From an uncultured Verrucomicrobia subdivision 3 bacterium (GTDB lineage: Bacteria; Verrucomicrobiota; Verrucomicrobiia; Limisphaerales; UBA11358): a DNA stretch of 64,000 bases. Shown in pieces: positions 1 through 8,323 of the stretch. The position numbers were made by a program, and so were the translations under genes. Position 1 is the first letter of the stretch. Each line of letters begins with the position of its first letter. The notes under the pieces were generated by a model, which had not been told where the DNA came from, searched no databases, and saw nothing but the letters and a program-made list of their open reading frames with translations. The stretch is from NCBI GenBank assembly GCA_903850425.1, contig CAINLR010000099.1, positions 1 through 64,000 of the forward strand. Direction: 5' to 3'.

Positions 1-2
1 CG

Positions 3-110
3 GAGCGAAATCTGGCGCCCAAGCGATACGTCTGGCGCAAGAAGGGTGAGGAAATTCTGGCCAAGATTTCCAAAGCCCGGGCGGCCCAAGTCGCCACATC
101 ACCGTTATGA
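3..110 (+). mobile_element. C-terminal end of an IS630-type transposase (partial)
   Basis: The first 36 codons are open from the window edge to a TGA at 108-110 and read ERNLAPKRYVWRKKGEEILA, then a basic helix. A K-R-Y-V-W-R/T-K stretch followed by an EEIL.KI.KAR helix is typical of the last residues of IS630/Tc1-like transposases. The rest of the element lies outside the window, so family and copy number cannot be confirmed. The stop overlaps the next open frame by four bases, and that frame is a 5'-truncated gene, so the insertion probably caused the truncation. The right end of the element is probably near 130-137, where a TA (the IS630 target) is present. I see no partner repeat to prove it. 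Confidence 0.5.
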
Positions 111-814
111 CCCCTCATTTACAGAACACTACACTAGCTGCATGGCGGAAGTCGGGGTTTGACCATGTCCATTGCGCGTGGAGGCCGCGCCACGCCGAAA
201 TCGAAGGAACCATCCGCTACATGGCTGGGCTGCTGCGCCAATCCGGCATTCAAGTGACCCTGATGGCCATGCATCGCATGGGGTGGAATTCACGGCAGAA
301 GTGTTTTGTGGATCAAGATGGCGCGCCGATCCGCCACTGTTACAAACTCTATCCTTGGGAATGGATGTTGCGCGAACCGTTTGCGAAATTCGTGGAAACT
401 TCGCTCTGTAATTTCATTGAGCCGCCTTGGCGGCTGCTACTGGGTAGCAAAGGCATCCTCTGTGTGATCTGGGAACTGTTTGGTGATCATCCAGCCGTTA
501 TCGCCTGCCACACGACACCAAGCAAAGCCGGCTCGTCATTCGTCAGCAAACCCTTGTTCGGTCATGAGGGACATAACGTCGCCATTCATCGTGACGACAA
601 AATTATTGAAAGTCTGGCGGGCGAGTATGGCGATGAAACCAAGATTTATCAGGCCTTCGTGGAAAGTCCGCGCTTTGACGGCCATCTCCCGCAATTCGGC
701 GTCTGGATGGTGCGCGATGAGCCGGTCGCAATCGGCATTCGCGAGACAATGGGCTCGATTATTTCCGCCAATAGCGCCTTTGTGCCACATGCGATAGATC
801 GTCAAGCGTCGTAG
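107..814 (+). pseudogene. 5'-truncated glutathionylspermidine synthase-like protein (GSP_synth, ATP-grasp)
   Basis: Residues from about 12 onward match the C-terminal two thirds of the YgiC/YjfC glutathionylspermidine-synthase-like family. They show a FDHVH segment, KLYPWEWM, EPPWRLLLGSKGIL, a W-E-L-F-x-x-H-P element, SKPLFGHEGHNV (the family usually has KPL..REG.N) and a final FVPH. Full members are about 380-400 residues and only 235 codons remain. The ATG at 107 lies in the transposase tail, and the first ten residues look like insertion-sequence DNA rather than protein. I infer an IS-interrupted gene. The family forms an amide bond in an ATP-dependent reaction, but its substrate in most bacteria is unknown. 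The N-terminal domain is missing, so activity is unlikely. Confidence 0.7.
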
Positions 815-839
815 TCGGGAAGTTTTTCCTTGCGGCTAG

Positions 840-3248
840 TCATTTCATTCGCCAACGCAGCAGTCGCAGCGCGTTGCCGATGACGATCAGGTCGGAAAAA
901 CCCATCGCCGCCGCACAGATGATCGGACTGATAAAACCCATCGCCGCGAGCGGCACCCCGAGCGCATTGTAGAAAAAGGCCCAGAACAAATTCTGTTTAA
1001 TGGTGCGCAAGGTCGCTCGGGCCAGGCCGAGCGCCTCCGGCACGGCTTCGATTTCCGATTTAAGCAGGATGATATCCGCCGCCTCGCGCGCCACGTCGCT
1101 CGCGCGGCTCACGGCGATGCCGAGATCAGCCTGCGTGAGGGCAGGGGCATCGTTGATGCCGTCGCCGACAAATGCCACGCGCTCGCCCGCTGCTTGAAGT
1201 TCCTTCACAAACTCCGCTTTCTGCTCCGGTCGCACTTCAGCAAAAACATTTTCCCGCGCGATGCCGGCCTGCTTGGCGATGCTCGCTGCGGTTGGCGCAT
1301 TGTCGCCTGTGAGCAAATATGTTTTGAGGCCTTGCGATTGAAGTTGCTCGATAACTTTAGCGGCGTTGGCCTTCACGGCATCGCGCACGGCAAAAAGTCC
1401 GAGCAATTGCTGGTCCGCAGCGAGTCCGACAATCGTTGCGCCCTGCGCAGACCACTCGGCGATAAACTTTTCGCCCGTGGCCATGTCCACGCCGATCTTG
1501 CGGAGCCATCGAAGAGAGCCGAGGCGAGTGGTCACTGAGTTTGCGGTTCTGGCTTCAACGCCGGAGCCACGATGCTCCTTCCAATCGGCGACCTCTACCT
1601 TCTCCGCAGACATTTTGGCAAGCGCCTGGCTGATGGGATGGGTCGAATCGCGCGCGAGCGCCGCCGCGAGACTAAGGATCTGGGACTTTGGACCTTGGAC
1701 TGCCATGAACTCACTCACGGCCGGCTTCCCCGCCGTGAGCGTGCCGGTCTTGTCGAAGATCACGGCGGTAATTTTGCCGGCTTTTTCCAGCGCCACACCA
1801 TCGCGGATCAAGATACCGAGGCGCGCGGCGGCATTGGCGCTGGCCATGATCGCCGCCGGTGTGGCCAAACCCATCGCGCACGGACAGGCGACTATCAAAA
1901 CGGCGGCGGCGATGATGAATCCGGCGGCGGCGCCGGCCGGTGCATGCGCGTGCCAGAGAAAGTGGGCAAGCCAATCGTGGACGTGATTCGCAGAGGCAGG
2001 CGCAAGTCCCCACCACAATCCGGCGGCGAGCGCGACGCACACGATGATCGGCACAAACACATTGCTGATGCGGTCGCCGAGGCGCTGGATGTTGGCGCGA
2101 CTGGTCTGCGCGCGCTGCACGGCGGCGATGATGTGCGCGAGCGCGGTGGCTTCGCCCGTGGCGGTGACGCGCATGACGAGGCGACCATTGAGATTCACGG
2201 TGCCGGCGAACAATTCGCCGCCGGATTTTTTCTCGGCGGGAACCGATTCGCCGGTGAGCATGGCTTCGTCCACGGCCGATTCACCTTCGAGAACGATGCC
2301 GTCCACCGGCACACGGTCGCCGGGGCGCAGCGCGATGCGATCGTTGATTTTTAGTTCGGAGACGGGAACTTCCGCCTCAATGGCCGATGGCCGATGGCCG
2401 ATGGCCGAGGTGGGGAATGAGAACGACTTGAGATTGAATCCTCCCGCACCCCGGCCCTCGCCCGCTGGGAGAGGGACAATACGCTCCAACGCTGCGCTGG
2501 AACCCGACGCCGTAAATTTACGAAGCGCCGACGCGGCGGTTCCCTCTCCCGGCGGGAGCTGGCTAGGGTGCGGGGAAAGCCGTCGCGCGGTTTGCGGTGC
2601 AAGATCCAACAAGGATTTCAATGCGCCGCTCGCTTGGTCACTCACCCGGGCCTCAATCCAATGGCCGAAGCTGATGAGCGAAATGATGGCGGCCGCTTCC
2701 ATGAAATAGACATGGCCACCCGCGCCGCTGAGCAACGCCCAGATGCTGTAACCAAACGCGGTGGTGGAGCCGAGCGCGACGAGCGTGTCCATGTTGGAAC
2801 TGCCAACTTTGAGCTGCCGCCACGCGCCCGAATAGAACTGCGCGCCGCTGAAAACTTGCACGATCGCGGCCAGCGCGAAGGCGAGCCATTGAAACCACGG
2901 CGTCATCGCGAGGCTGAAGCCCCACTCGCCGAGCATCAACGTGGCGGTGACCGCGAGCCCGATGATCAAAGGCCATTGCCAGTGACTTTCTATGGCGGCG
3001 GCGCCGGCGGTTTGGGCGGCGGTGGAAATCTCTTTGGCGTCGAAGCCGGCTTGCGAAATCCCGGTGAGGACGGCGGCGATATTTCTGTCTGCGGCTGGAT
3101 TCCACCGGACGCTCGCGAGTCCTGTCGCCATGTTCACGGAGACGCTGTGGACGCCGGGAATTCTCTGCGCGGCCTCGGTGACTTTGCGGGCGCAGTTGTT
3201 GCAGGTCATGCCGCTGACGTGCAGTTCGGTTGTGGTGGTGGCAGCCAT
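840..3248 (-). CDS. copA: Copper-translocating P1B-type ATPase with an in-frame repeat insertion
   Basis: Inner-membrane ATPase that exports Cu+ from the cytoplasm. An N-terminal HMA domain carries GMTCNNCARKV. The membrane CPC site (VACPCAMGLATPAA), DKTGTLT phosphorylation site, TGES of the actuator domain, GDN and GDGINDAPAL hinge follow in order. The ATG at 3248 directly precedes the HMA domain; a GTG 15 bases upstream is possible. Two oddities stand out. Around residues 222-290, at the start of the actuator domain, there is a low-complexity segment encoded by repeat DNA and absent from ordinary CopA. The last helix reads AMGFSDLIVIGNALRL, where classical CopA has M-x-x-S-S. At about 802 residues the protein is normal for the family plus the insert. 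No CueR-type regulator or copper chaperone gene is adjacent. Confidence 0.93.
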   Translation of the reverse strand: MAATTTTELHVSGMTCNNCARKVTEAAQRIPGVHSVSVNMATGLASVRWNPAADRNIAAVLTGISQAGFDAKEISTAAQTAGAAAIESHWQWPLIIGLAVTATLMLGEWGFSLAMTPWFQWLAFALAAIVQVFSGAQFYSGAWRQLKVGSSNMDTLVALGSTTAFGYSIWALLSGAGGHVYFMEAAAIISLISFGHWIEARVSDQASGALKSLLDLAPQTARRLSPHPSQLPPGEGTAASALRKFTASGSSAALERIVPLPAGEGRGAGGFNLKSFSFPTSAIGHRPSAIEAEVPVSELKINDRIALRPGDRVPVDGIVLEGESAVDEAMLTGESVPAEKKSGGELFAGTVNLNGRLVMRVTATGEATALAHIIAAVQRAQTSRANIQRLGDRISNVFVPIIVCVALAAGLWWGLAPASANHVHDWLAHFLWHAHAPAGAAAGFIIAAAVLIVACPCAMGLATPAAIMASANAAARLGILIRDGVALEKAGKITAVIFDKTGTLTAGKPAVSEFMAVQGPKSQILSLAAALARDSTHPISQALAKMSAEKVEVADWKEHRGSGVEARTANSVTTRLGSLRWLRKIGVDMATGEKFIAEWSAQGATIVGLAADQQLLGLFAVRDAVKANAAKVIEQLQSQGLKTYLLTGDNAPTAASIAKQAGIARENVFAEVRPEQKAEFVKELQAAGERVAFVGDGINDAPALTQADLGIAVSRASDVAREAADIILLKSEIEAVPEALGLARATLRTIKQNLFWAFFYNALGVPLAAMGFISPIICAAAMGFSDLIVIGNALRLLRWRMK
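2380..2410. repeat. Short tandem repeat ATGGCCG inside copA
   Basis: The unit ATGGCCG is repeated about four times in direct tandem. It is read on the minus strand as part of the AIGHRPSAIE segment of the ATPase. A related GGCAATCGGCAA/GGCCATCGGCAA pattern sits inside the repeat element at 20273-20364. It borders the palindromic element at 2441-2577, so the two may form one compound insertion. Confidence 0.8.
2441..2577. repeat. Palindromic repeat (family A) inserted in-frame in copA
   Basis: The left arm begins at 2443 with CCCGCACCCCGGCCCTCGCC and ends in GGGAGAGGGA. The right arm at 2541-2575 reads TCCCTCTCCCGGCGGGAG and ends GGGTGCGGGG. The arms form an imperfect inverted repeat around a 60-70 base centre. 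The element lies wholly within copA and is translated without a stop. A second copy lies between genes at 14458-14616. Confidence 0.8.
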
Positions 3249-3299
3249 TGCTTCAACGAACACTTTGCCACGGCGGGCAAGGTCCGTCGAACTTCGTTT

Positions 3300-3974
3300 T
3301 CACTGGGCGATCTGGAGCGTCTGCATCCGGCGATGCCACGCGCGCAGTTTGGGCTGAGCCTTCGGCAGTTGGTAATGGCCCGAGAAGAGGAAGTTCTCCA
3401 ACATGCCGAACAGGTCGAAATCCACAAAGCGCGGTTGCTCGCCGAACAGGAACTGGCGGTGTGCGAGCATCTCCTCAAACGGCACGAGGCTGGCTTCGAG
3501 CTTCTTCAGCCAATCGCTTTGCTGTGCGCGCCACTGGTCAATGCAGCCGCGTCCGAACTTGCGTTCCTTGAAGCGCAAGTATTGCAGTTCGTCGGCGGCG
3601 GACAGTTTTTCGCGCCGGTGATGTTCCTGATAATAGATGTCGTTCAACCGGAAGGTCGCGCCTTCCACTTCGTTTTCGATGTAGTGCCAGAGAATGGACT
3701 GCTCGCCTTCGAGGTCGGCGGGGAACAAACCCAGATTGAGTTTCTGATCAAGGTATTTGGCGATGACCTGGGAATCGTCGCTGGTTTCAAACAGGACATT
3801 CTTGCCGTCGCGGAGGATGGGCACGCCGTAATAGCGCTGCTTCGTGAGCTGCCAGACGAGCGCGCGTTCCTGCGGCGGGAGGTTGATGAGCTTGAAGCGC
3901 GCGCCGGAAAATTCCAAAATACGCCGTTGCGGGAGGCAGAACGGGCTCCAGGAGAATTGGACGAGTTCAATCAT
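3300..3974 (-). CDS. Glutathione S-transferase-like protein
   Basis: The protein has 224 residues from the ATG at 3974 and starts IELVQFSWSPFCLPQRRIL, a thioredoxin-fold GST N-domain. It continues with GVPILRDG (cis-proline loop) and ETSDDSQVIAKYLD, matching the G-site E/D-S element. The rest is an all-helical GST C-domain with a FVDFDLFGMLENF segment near the end. The usual N-terminal catalytic Ser/Cys position is SPFC, so Ser or Cys could act, as in omega-like classes. Two upstream in-frame ATGs exist, but the longer versions add unconserved residues and overlap the divergent gene at 4066. The substrate cannot be predicted, and the neighbours give no pathway clue. Confidence 0.8.
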   Translation of the reverse strand: MIELVQFSWSPFCLPQRRILEFSGARFKLINLPPQERALVWQLTKQRYYGVPILRDGKNVLFETSDDSQVIAKYLDQKLNLGLFPADLEGEQSILWHYIENEVEGATFRLNDIYYQEHHRREKLSAADELQYLRFKERKFGRGCIDQWRAQQSDWLKKLEASLVPFEEMLAHRQFLFGEQPRFVDFDLFGMLENFLFSGHYQLPKAQPKLRAWHRRMQTLQIAQ

Positions 3975-4065
3975 GCATTTGTTTTGCGGCATCGGCGGCG
4001 GCTTGGCAAGCGAATAGGCGCAAATTTTTCCTTGCGAAAATTCCGGCGCGAGCAATGCTCGCAAC

Positions 4066-5556
4066 ATGAAAATCCCGCCTGCACTTCGCATCGGTTCCGT
4101 GTTGCTGATTTCCGGTTGGCTGGCCAGCGCGCGCGAGGCTGCCTTACGTTACAAATTTTCCACCGGCCAGACGAACGCCTTTGCCATCGAGGTGATGGTG
4201 CGCGGTGAGAACGGCGCCGAAGTCACCACCGGCAACGTCATCGTGGTGACCAAGGACGTGACGACGAACGGCGCAAAAATTGTATGCCGGGGCAATTTGA
4301 AAGTGGAAACGAAACCCACGCCGCAGCGCGGGCCGAATTATTACTCCGGCTACATGCCGATGCGAACGCTCAACGCCCTCCAGAACGGCTGCGAACTGGA
4401 CTTGGACGACCGGGGGCAGGTGATCCGCGACGGTGGCGATTATCTGCTGGCGGTGCCGCTCGGAAAATTGATCCAGTCCATCTTTGAACCACTGCCGGCT
4501 AAGAGCGGGGTGGGGGAATCCGCCGATTCCGTCGTGGCGTTGGATGAACCGCTCTGGCTTGGTCCGAGCGAATTTCTGCTCAACCCGTCACCGAATGGCC
4601 CGCCTTACTACGGCGGGTTTATGGGCTACAATCCTCGGCAGGCCCAGCAGGGTGCGTTGAAATTATCGCGCCACACGGTATGGAAAGAGACTAAGATTAC
4701 GACCACGGCGGACACGGTGGTCTTCAATAAAAACACGACGCTCGAAAGCCTGCTCAAAACCGGCAACGAACCTCGTCTCACGGCCAGCAGCGAATCGGTA
4801 ATGACGTTTAATCGCACGGCGGGGCTTTTTGAGAAGATTGAAACGCAGGGTGATGTTTCCTCCCAGACCGAAACCGCCTCTCGCAAAGCCAAGGTTAGTT
4901 TGAAATGCCATTTGCTCAGCGGCGCAGAATTGGCGGCAGTGCTCAATCCGCCACCGCCGCCTGCGCCGCGCAAACTGGCCGGAGCCGAGTTGGAAAAGTT
5001 CACCGCAGATTTAAAATCACCCGAGCTGGAAACGCGCCGCGCTGCGCTGCGCCAGATCAACGGGGCCGAAATCGAGTCGCCTTCGCCCGAGTTGGTGGAT
5101 CTCGTCGCTGGCATGGCGCTGGATTCCGACCAGATGACGATCATGACGGCGGCGAACTTCCTCGGTGCTCATGCCACCAGCAACCAGGTGCCCGTGTTGC
5201 TGAAATTGTTGAAGGCTGCGGACTTCTCATCACGGCAGCCGGCGGTCAAGGCGTTGGGCCGGTTGAAAGATGAGCGCGCCATCCAGCCGCTCACCGAATT
5301 GGTCGCCCGTGGTTCCAGCATGTATGGCCAGGATGCCAGTTCGGCGCTGATAAATATTGGCGCGCCGGCGGAAAGGGCGGTGATCGCTTTGCTCAGCGAA
5401 CGCAACGCGGACACATTGCGGCAGGCTTGCACGATTCTTCAGCAAATTGGCTCCGCTGACAGCCTGGAGCCGCTGCAAAAGCTCGTCACCGACAGCGAGC
5501 CGCAGGTGAGCCAGGCCGCCGTGGAGGCCATGCGCGCCATCAAACAGCGGTTGTGA
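4066..5556 (+). CDS. Secreted HEAT-repeat protein of unknown function
   Basis: A 496-residue protein starting MKIPPALRIGSVLLISGWLA, a signal peptide probably cleaved after ASA. Residues 30-300 form a beta-rich domain with no family I recognise. A proline run (PPPPPAPRK) at about 295-303 links to HEAT-like helical pairs from about 310 to 496, including segments such as SRQPAVKALGRLKDERAI and EPQVSQAAVEAMRAI. HEAT repeats are protein-binding scaffolds. Proteins with this build are common in Verrucomicrobiota and Planctomycetota, but their partners are unknown. It is divergently oriented to the GST gene, so the short shared upstream region holds both promoters. Confidence 0.75.
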   Translation: MKIPPALRIGSVLLISGWLASAREAALRYKFSTGQTNAFAIEVMVRGENGAEVTTGNVIVVTKDVTTNGAKIVCRGNLKVETKPTPQRGPNYYSGYMPMRTLNALQNGCELDLDDRGQVIRDGGDYLLAVPLGKLIQSIFEPLPAKSGVGESADSVVALDEPLWLGPSEFLLNPSPNGPPYYGGFMGYNPRQAQQGALKLSRHTVWKETKITTTADTVVFNKNTTLESLLKTGNEPRLTASSESVMTFNRTAGLFEKIETQGDVSSQTETASRKAKVSLKCHLLSGAELAAVLNPPPPPAPRKLAGAELEKFTADLKSPELETRRAALRQINGAEIESPSPELVDLVAGMALDSDQMTIMTAANFLGAHATSNQVPVLLKLLKAADFSSRQPAVKALGRLKDERAIQPLTELVARGSSMYGQDASSALINIGAPAERAVIALLSERNADTLRQACTILQQIGSADSLEPLQKLVTDSEPQVSQAAVEAMRAIKQRL

Positions 5557-5603
5557 TTCAACCCGCGCTTTACTCGCGCTCGGTTCAAGTCTAAATTCGC
5601 CGC

Positions 5604-6266
5604 ATGGCTGGCGAATACGATTCAACGGAATTTGTTGACACTGATTTCACGACGCACAAAACGCCGTCTGCGAACGATCCGTTCCGCGCACCCACGCGCG
5701 ATGACGTGGATCGCAAGGTGGTGGATGCGCAGCAGAAACTCGTCGCCCTGAAGCGCGCCCAGGAGGAATTGGAACGCGAGCGCTCGTCGCTCGAGGAATT
5801 GCGCCGCCGCCAGACCGAATTTCAGACCGGTCGCCAGGAGATCATCCAACAACTCACCCGCGGACTCGGCTTGTTGGACGAAGCCGAATTCAGCGCGCGG
5901 CGCGATGCCGAGCAGATGGCCAAGACCGCCTCCGATTTCCGCGAGGCGCTCGTCAAAGTGCAGACCATCCAGGATGAAATGTGGACCAAGGAAAACTTTC
6001 AGATCGAACTCACGCGCGGCCTGACGATCGTCGAGAATGCGCGCATGGAGTGGAATTCCGCGCGGCTCAAATTGCCCGTGCTCGCCGGTGAAAATAAGCC
6101 GTCCGCGGGTTCCGAAAAAAAATCGGCCGCCGCTGCGACCGCTCCCTCGCTCGCGGAATTAAGCTTTGGCCAGCTTGGCAAGATTGGCCTGGCGCTAACC
6201 TGGCCCTTGTTGCTCGTGGTGCTGGCGGCGTTGGGCGTGTTCATCGCCATTCTGTTGCGTCGCTGA
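5604..6266 (+). CDS. Coiled-coil protein with C-terminal membrane anchor
   Basis: A 220-residue protein. Residues 35-160 are rich in E, R, K and Q with heptad spacing (VDAQQKLVALKRAQEELERE), predicting a long coiled coil. An Ala/Ser-rich linker follows, then one hydrophobic segment at about 193-217 (LALTWPLLLVVLAALGVFIA) ending in RR. This is a tail-anchored topology with the coil in the cytoplasm. I do not recognise a family. The next gene starts five bases downstream and encodes a protein of the same design, so the two are probably co-transcribed and may form a complex. Confidence 0.7.
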   Translation: MAGEYDSTEFVDTDFTTHKTPSANDPFRAPTRDDVDRKVVDAQQKLVALKRAQEELERERSSLEELRRRQTEFQTGRQEIIQQLTRGLGLLDEAEFSARRDAEQMAKTASDFREALVKVQTIQDEMWTKENFQIELTRGLTIVENARMEWNSARLKLPVLAGENKPSAGSEKKSAAAATAPSLAELSFGQLGKIGLALTWPLLLVVLAALGVFIAILLRR

Positions 6267-6270
6267 GCTT

Positions 6271-6789
6271 ATGGCGTTGCTAAAGAAAAAAGCGGATCCG
6301 ATTTCGGACAAGGCGCGGGCGCTCAACGATGAGATTGCGGCGCTCGAAATCCAAATCAAGAAGCTCGACTCCCAGTTGACGCGCTCGACCGGACCGAAAT
6401 CTCTTTCCAGTGTCACGCCGCCGAGTGCTGCCATTCCCTCGCCCGCCGAAAAGCCCGCACTGCCGGTGGCGCGGGAACCGGTTTTCGAAGAGATCAAACG
6501 CGCGCCGACCACGGCCCGGACGGATTCGGCCGCGGCCGAATTATTCAACGAACTGGGCGTGCGCAAATACGATCTGCCGGCCTTGTTCAACCGGATTCGC
6601 AACCATCTGCGCGGGCCGACCACGACCAATCCGCGCCTGGTGAATTACCTCGCGACCGGCGGCGTTCACGGCCTGCGCCCGTTGCGCTACGAAAAACGCG
6701 TCGCCCGCAATCGCTTCATCGCGCTGGTCATCGTCATTGTCGTGGTGTTGCTGGGGCTGTTGCCGTTTTTTCTGCGCAGCCACCGCTAA
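6271..6789 (+). CDS. Tail-anchored coiled-coil protein
   Basis: A 172-residue protein with a short N-terminal coiled coil (ALNDEIAALEIQIKKLDSQL), a Pro/Ala-rich middle, then a conserved-looking stretch AAELFNELGVRKYDLPALFN. A single C-terminal membrane segment (FIALVIVIVVVLLGLLPFFL) ends in RSHR. It lies five bases after the preceding coiled-coil gene and seven bases before ogt, so the three probably form one transcript. I do not recognise the family. The shared architecture with its upstream neighbour suggests the two proteins meet at the membrane. Confidence 0.7.
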   Translation: MALLKKKADPISDKARALNDEIAALEIQIKKLDSQLTRSTGPKSLSSVTPPSAAIPSPAEKPALPVAREPVFEEIKRAPTTARTDSAAAELFNELGVRKYDLPALFNRIRNHLRGPTTTNPRLVNYLATGGVHGLRPLRYEKRVARNRFIALVIVIVVVLLGLLPFFLRSHR

Positions 6790-6795
6790 AAAATT

Positions 6796-7308
6796 ATGAA
6801 AAAATCGGTCAATGAGCCGGGGAGTAATTGCGCGGTTTCCATCCCGACGGCGGATGGAGTTTTCATCGCTCGCTACTCGGAAACAGGTCTGGCGGAATTG
6901 GAATTCCCCAACGCTGGCAGGACAGGGCCGCCGCTCAGTCAAAGCCTCCCCGTGCCCGTCCGCACCTGGCATCGCATGACGGAAAGCGCTTTGAAAAGCA
7001 TTCTGGCGGGCAAAACGGCCAAATCACTTCCGCCCATGGATCTGTCCCCGGGCACGCGTTTTCAGCAATCCGTCTGGCGTGAACTCCAAAAAATTTCCAC
7101 CGGGAAGACCAAAAGCTATGGCGAGATTGCCGGCCTCATTGGCAAACCCAAAGCCGTGCGCGCGGTGGGCGGCGCGTGTGGCGCGAATCCCATTCCCGTG
7201 CTGATCCCCTGCCATCGCGTGCTGGCGGCGAATGGCAAGCTCGGCGGCTTCTCCGGCGGCTTGGACTGGAAACGCAAGCTGCTCGCGATTGAAGGCGTCG
7301 CGTTTTGA
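6796..7308 (+). CDS. ogt: Methylated-DNA--protein-cysteine methyltransferase
   Basis: Suicide repair enzyme that moves the methyl group from O6-methylguanine (or O4-methylthymine) to its own cysteine. The 170-residue protein carries the active-site motif IPCHRVL, the helix-turn-helix residues SYGEIAGLIGKPKAVRAVGG and the C-terminal LGGFSGGLDWKRKLLAIEG. The length fits Ogt-type proteins that lack the Ada regulatory domain. It is last in a likely three-gene transcript and converges on the fumarase gene. Confidence 0.95.
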   Translation: MKKSVNEPGSNCAVSIPTADGVFIARYSETGLAELEFPNAGRTGPPLSQSLPVPVRTWHRMTESALKSILAGKTAKSLPPMDLSPGTRFQQSVWRELQKISTGKTKSYGEIAGLIGKPKAVRAVGGACGANPIPVLIPCHRVLAANGKLGGFSGGLDWKRKLLAIEGVAF

Positions 7309-7333
7309 ATCGGTTTGAACGCGAAGCGGTTTT

Positions 7334-8212
7334 TTAATAAAGCCACTTCCCGATTTCTCCCGCTGCATTCAGCGTCACGCCTTGGCGCCGGAACGCCCAG
7401 CACATATAGCTGATGCTCACAAAAAAGGACGCGGGCAGGCGGTTCGCGGCGCAAATTTTCACGCCCAGCAACGTCGTCTTGCCGCCAAAACCCATCGGGC
7501 CGATGCCGAGTTCGTTCGCGGTCTTCAAAATGTCCTGCTCCAGCGCGTCGAGTTCGGGCACAGGATTGCGGTCGGGAATCAGCCGCAGAAATTGCGTCTT
7601 GCTCATTTCGTAGCCCGTCGCGCGGTCGCCGCCGATGCACACGCCGAGAATGCCCGGGCCGCAGCCTTTGCCTTGGGCCTGCAACACGGCGTCGAGAATC
7701 ACCTTGCGGCAGCCGTCGAGGTCGCGATTCGCCTGCATCTTTTCAATCGGCAGTGAATATTGCGCGCCGACGTTTTCGCAGCCGCCGCCTTTGAGCGCCA
7801 GTTTCACGCTGACTTCGTCGGAACGATGCTGATGAAAATGGAACGACGGAGCGCCGGGGCCGCAGTTCGTGCCGTCGTTTTTGCCGGTGAGCGAATCCAC
7901 GGAATTCTGCCGGAGATAACCTTTTTTGGTGGCGAGCTTCACCGCTTCGCGCGCGGTTTGGGCAAAGGTGATCTGATCAAAGCCGACGGGGCAGTCCACA
8001 TAAAACAAAATGGAGCCGGTGTCCTGGCAGATGGGCTGCGATTTGTTTTTGGCCAGCGCGATGTTCTGGTCAATGATCTTCATCGCGTTCTCGGCGATGG
8101 TGCCCTGCTTTTCGTTATTCAGCGACGTGAGGATGGCCTGATGCACGTCGTCGGGAATTTCGGCGGACGTGCGGCGGATGAGTTCGACGAGGGAATCTTG
8201 TAGTTGGCTCAT
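7334..8212 (-). CDS. Class I fumarate hydratase, alpha subunit (or related TtdA-type dehydratase)
   Basis: Catalytic N-terminal half of the [4Fe-4S] class I fumarase/tartrate dehydratase family, which hydrates fumarate to L-malate. Signatures are ICQDTG (first cluster Cys), NCGPGAP, LKGGGCENVGAQY, GPGILGVCIGGDRATGYE and GPMGFGGKTTLLGV. The 292-residue length fits a separate alpha subunit. A beta subunit gene is expected but is not within the window on either side, so the subunits are either unlinked or a different partner is used. The tartrate or methylmesaconate activities of relatives cannot be excluded from sequence. Confidence 0.88.
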   Translation of the reverse strand: MSQLQDSLVELIRRTSAEIPDDVHQAILTSLNNEKQGTIAENAMKIIDQNIALAKNKSQPICQDTGSILFYVDCPVGFDQITFAQTAREAVKLATKKGYLRQNSVDSLTGKNDGTNCGPGAPSFHFHQHRSDEVSVKLALKGGGCENVGAQYSLPIEKMQANRDLDGCRKVILDAVLQAQGKGCGPGILGVCIGGDRATGYEMSKTQFLRLIPDRNPVPELDALEQDILKTANELGIGPMGFGGKTTLLGVKICAANRLPASFFVSISYMCWAFRRQGVTLNAAGEIGKWLY

Positions 8213-8323
8213 AAATGCAGCCCAGCGTAAGACCTCCGGGCGAAAGCGTCAATTGCGCGAAGGCGGAATCAGCATTTTAGCTCGCCCCGGTTAACCCCGC
8301 TCCCGTCAAGGCTGCAGTGAAAA

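Noticed and set aside
2568..4208. 546-codon plus-strand open frame across copA and the GST gene
   Set aside because: It crosses two conserved minus-strand genes and their boundary, its composition is that of antisense DNA, and no domain is recognisable.
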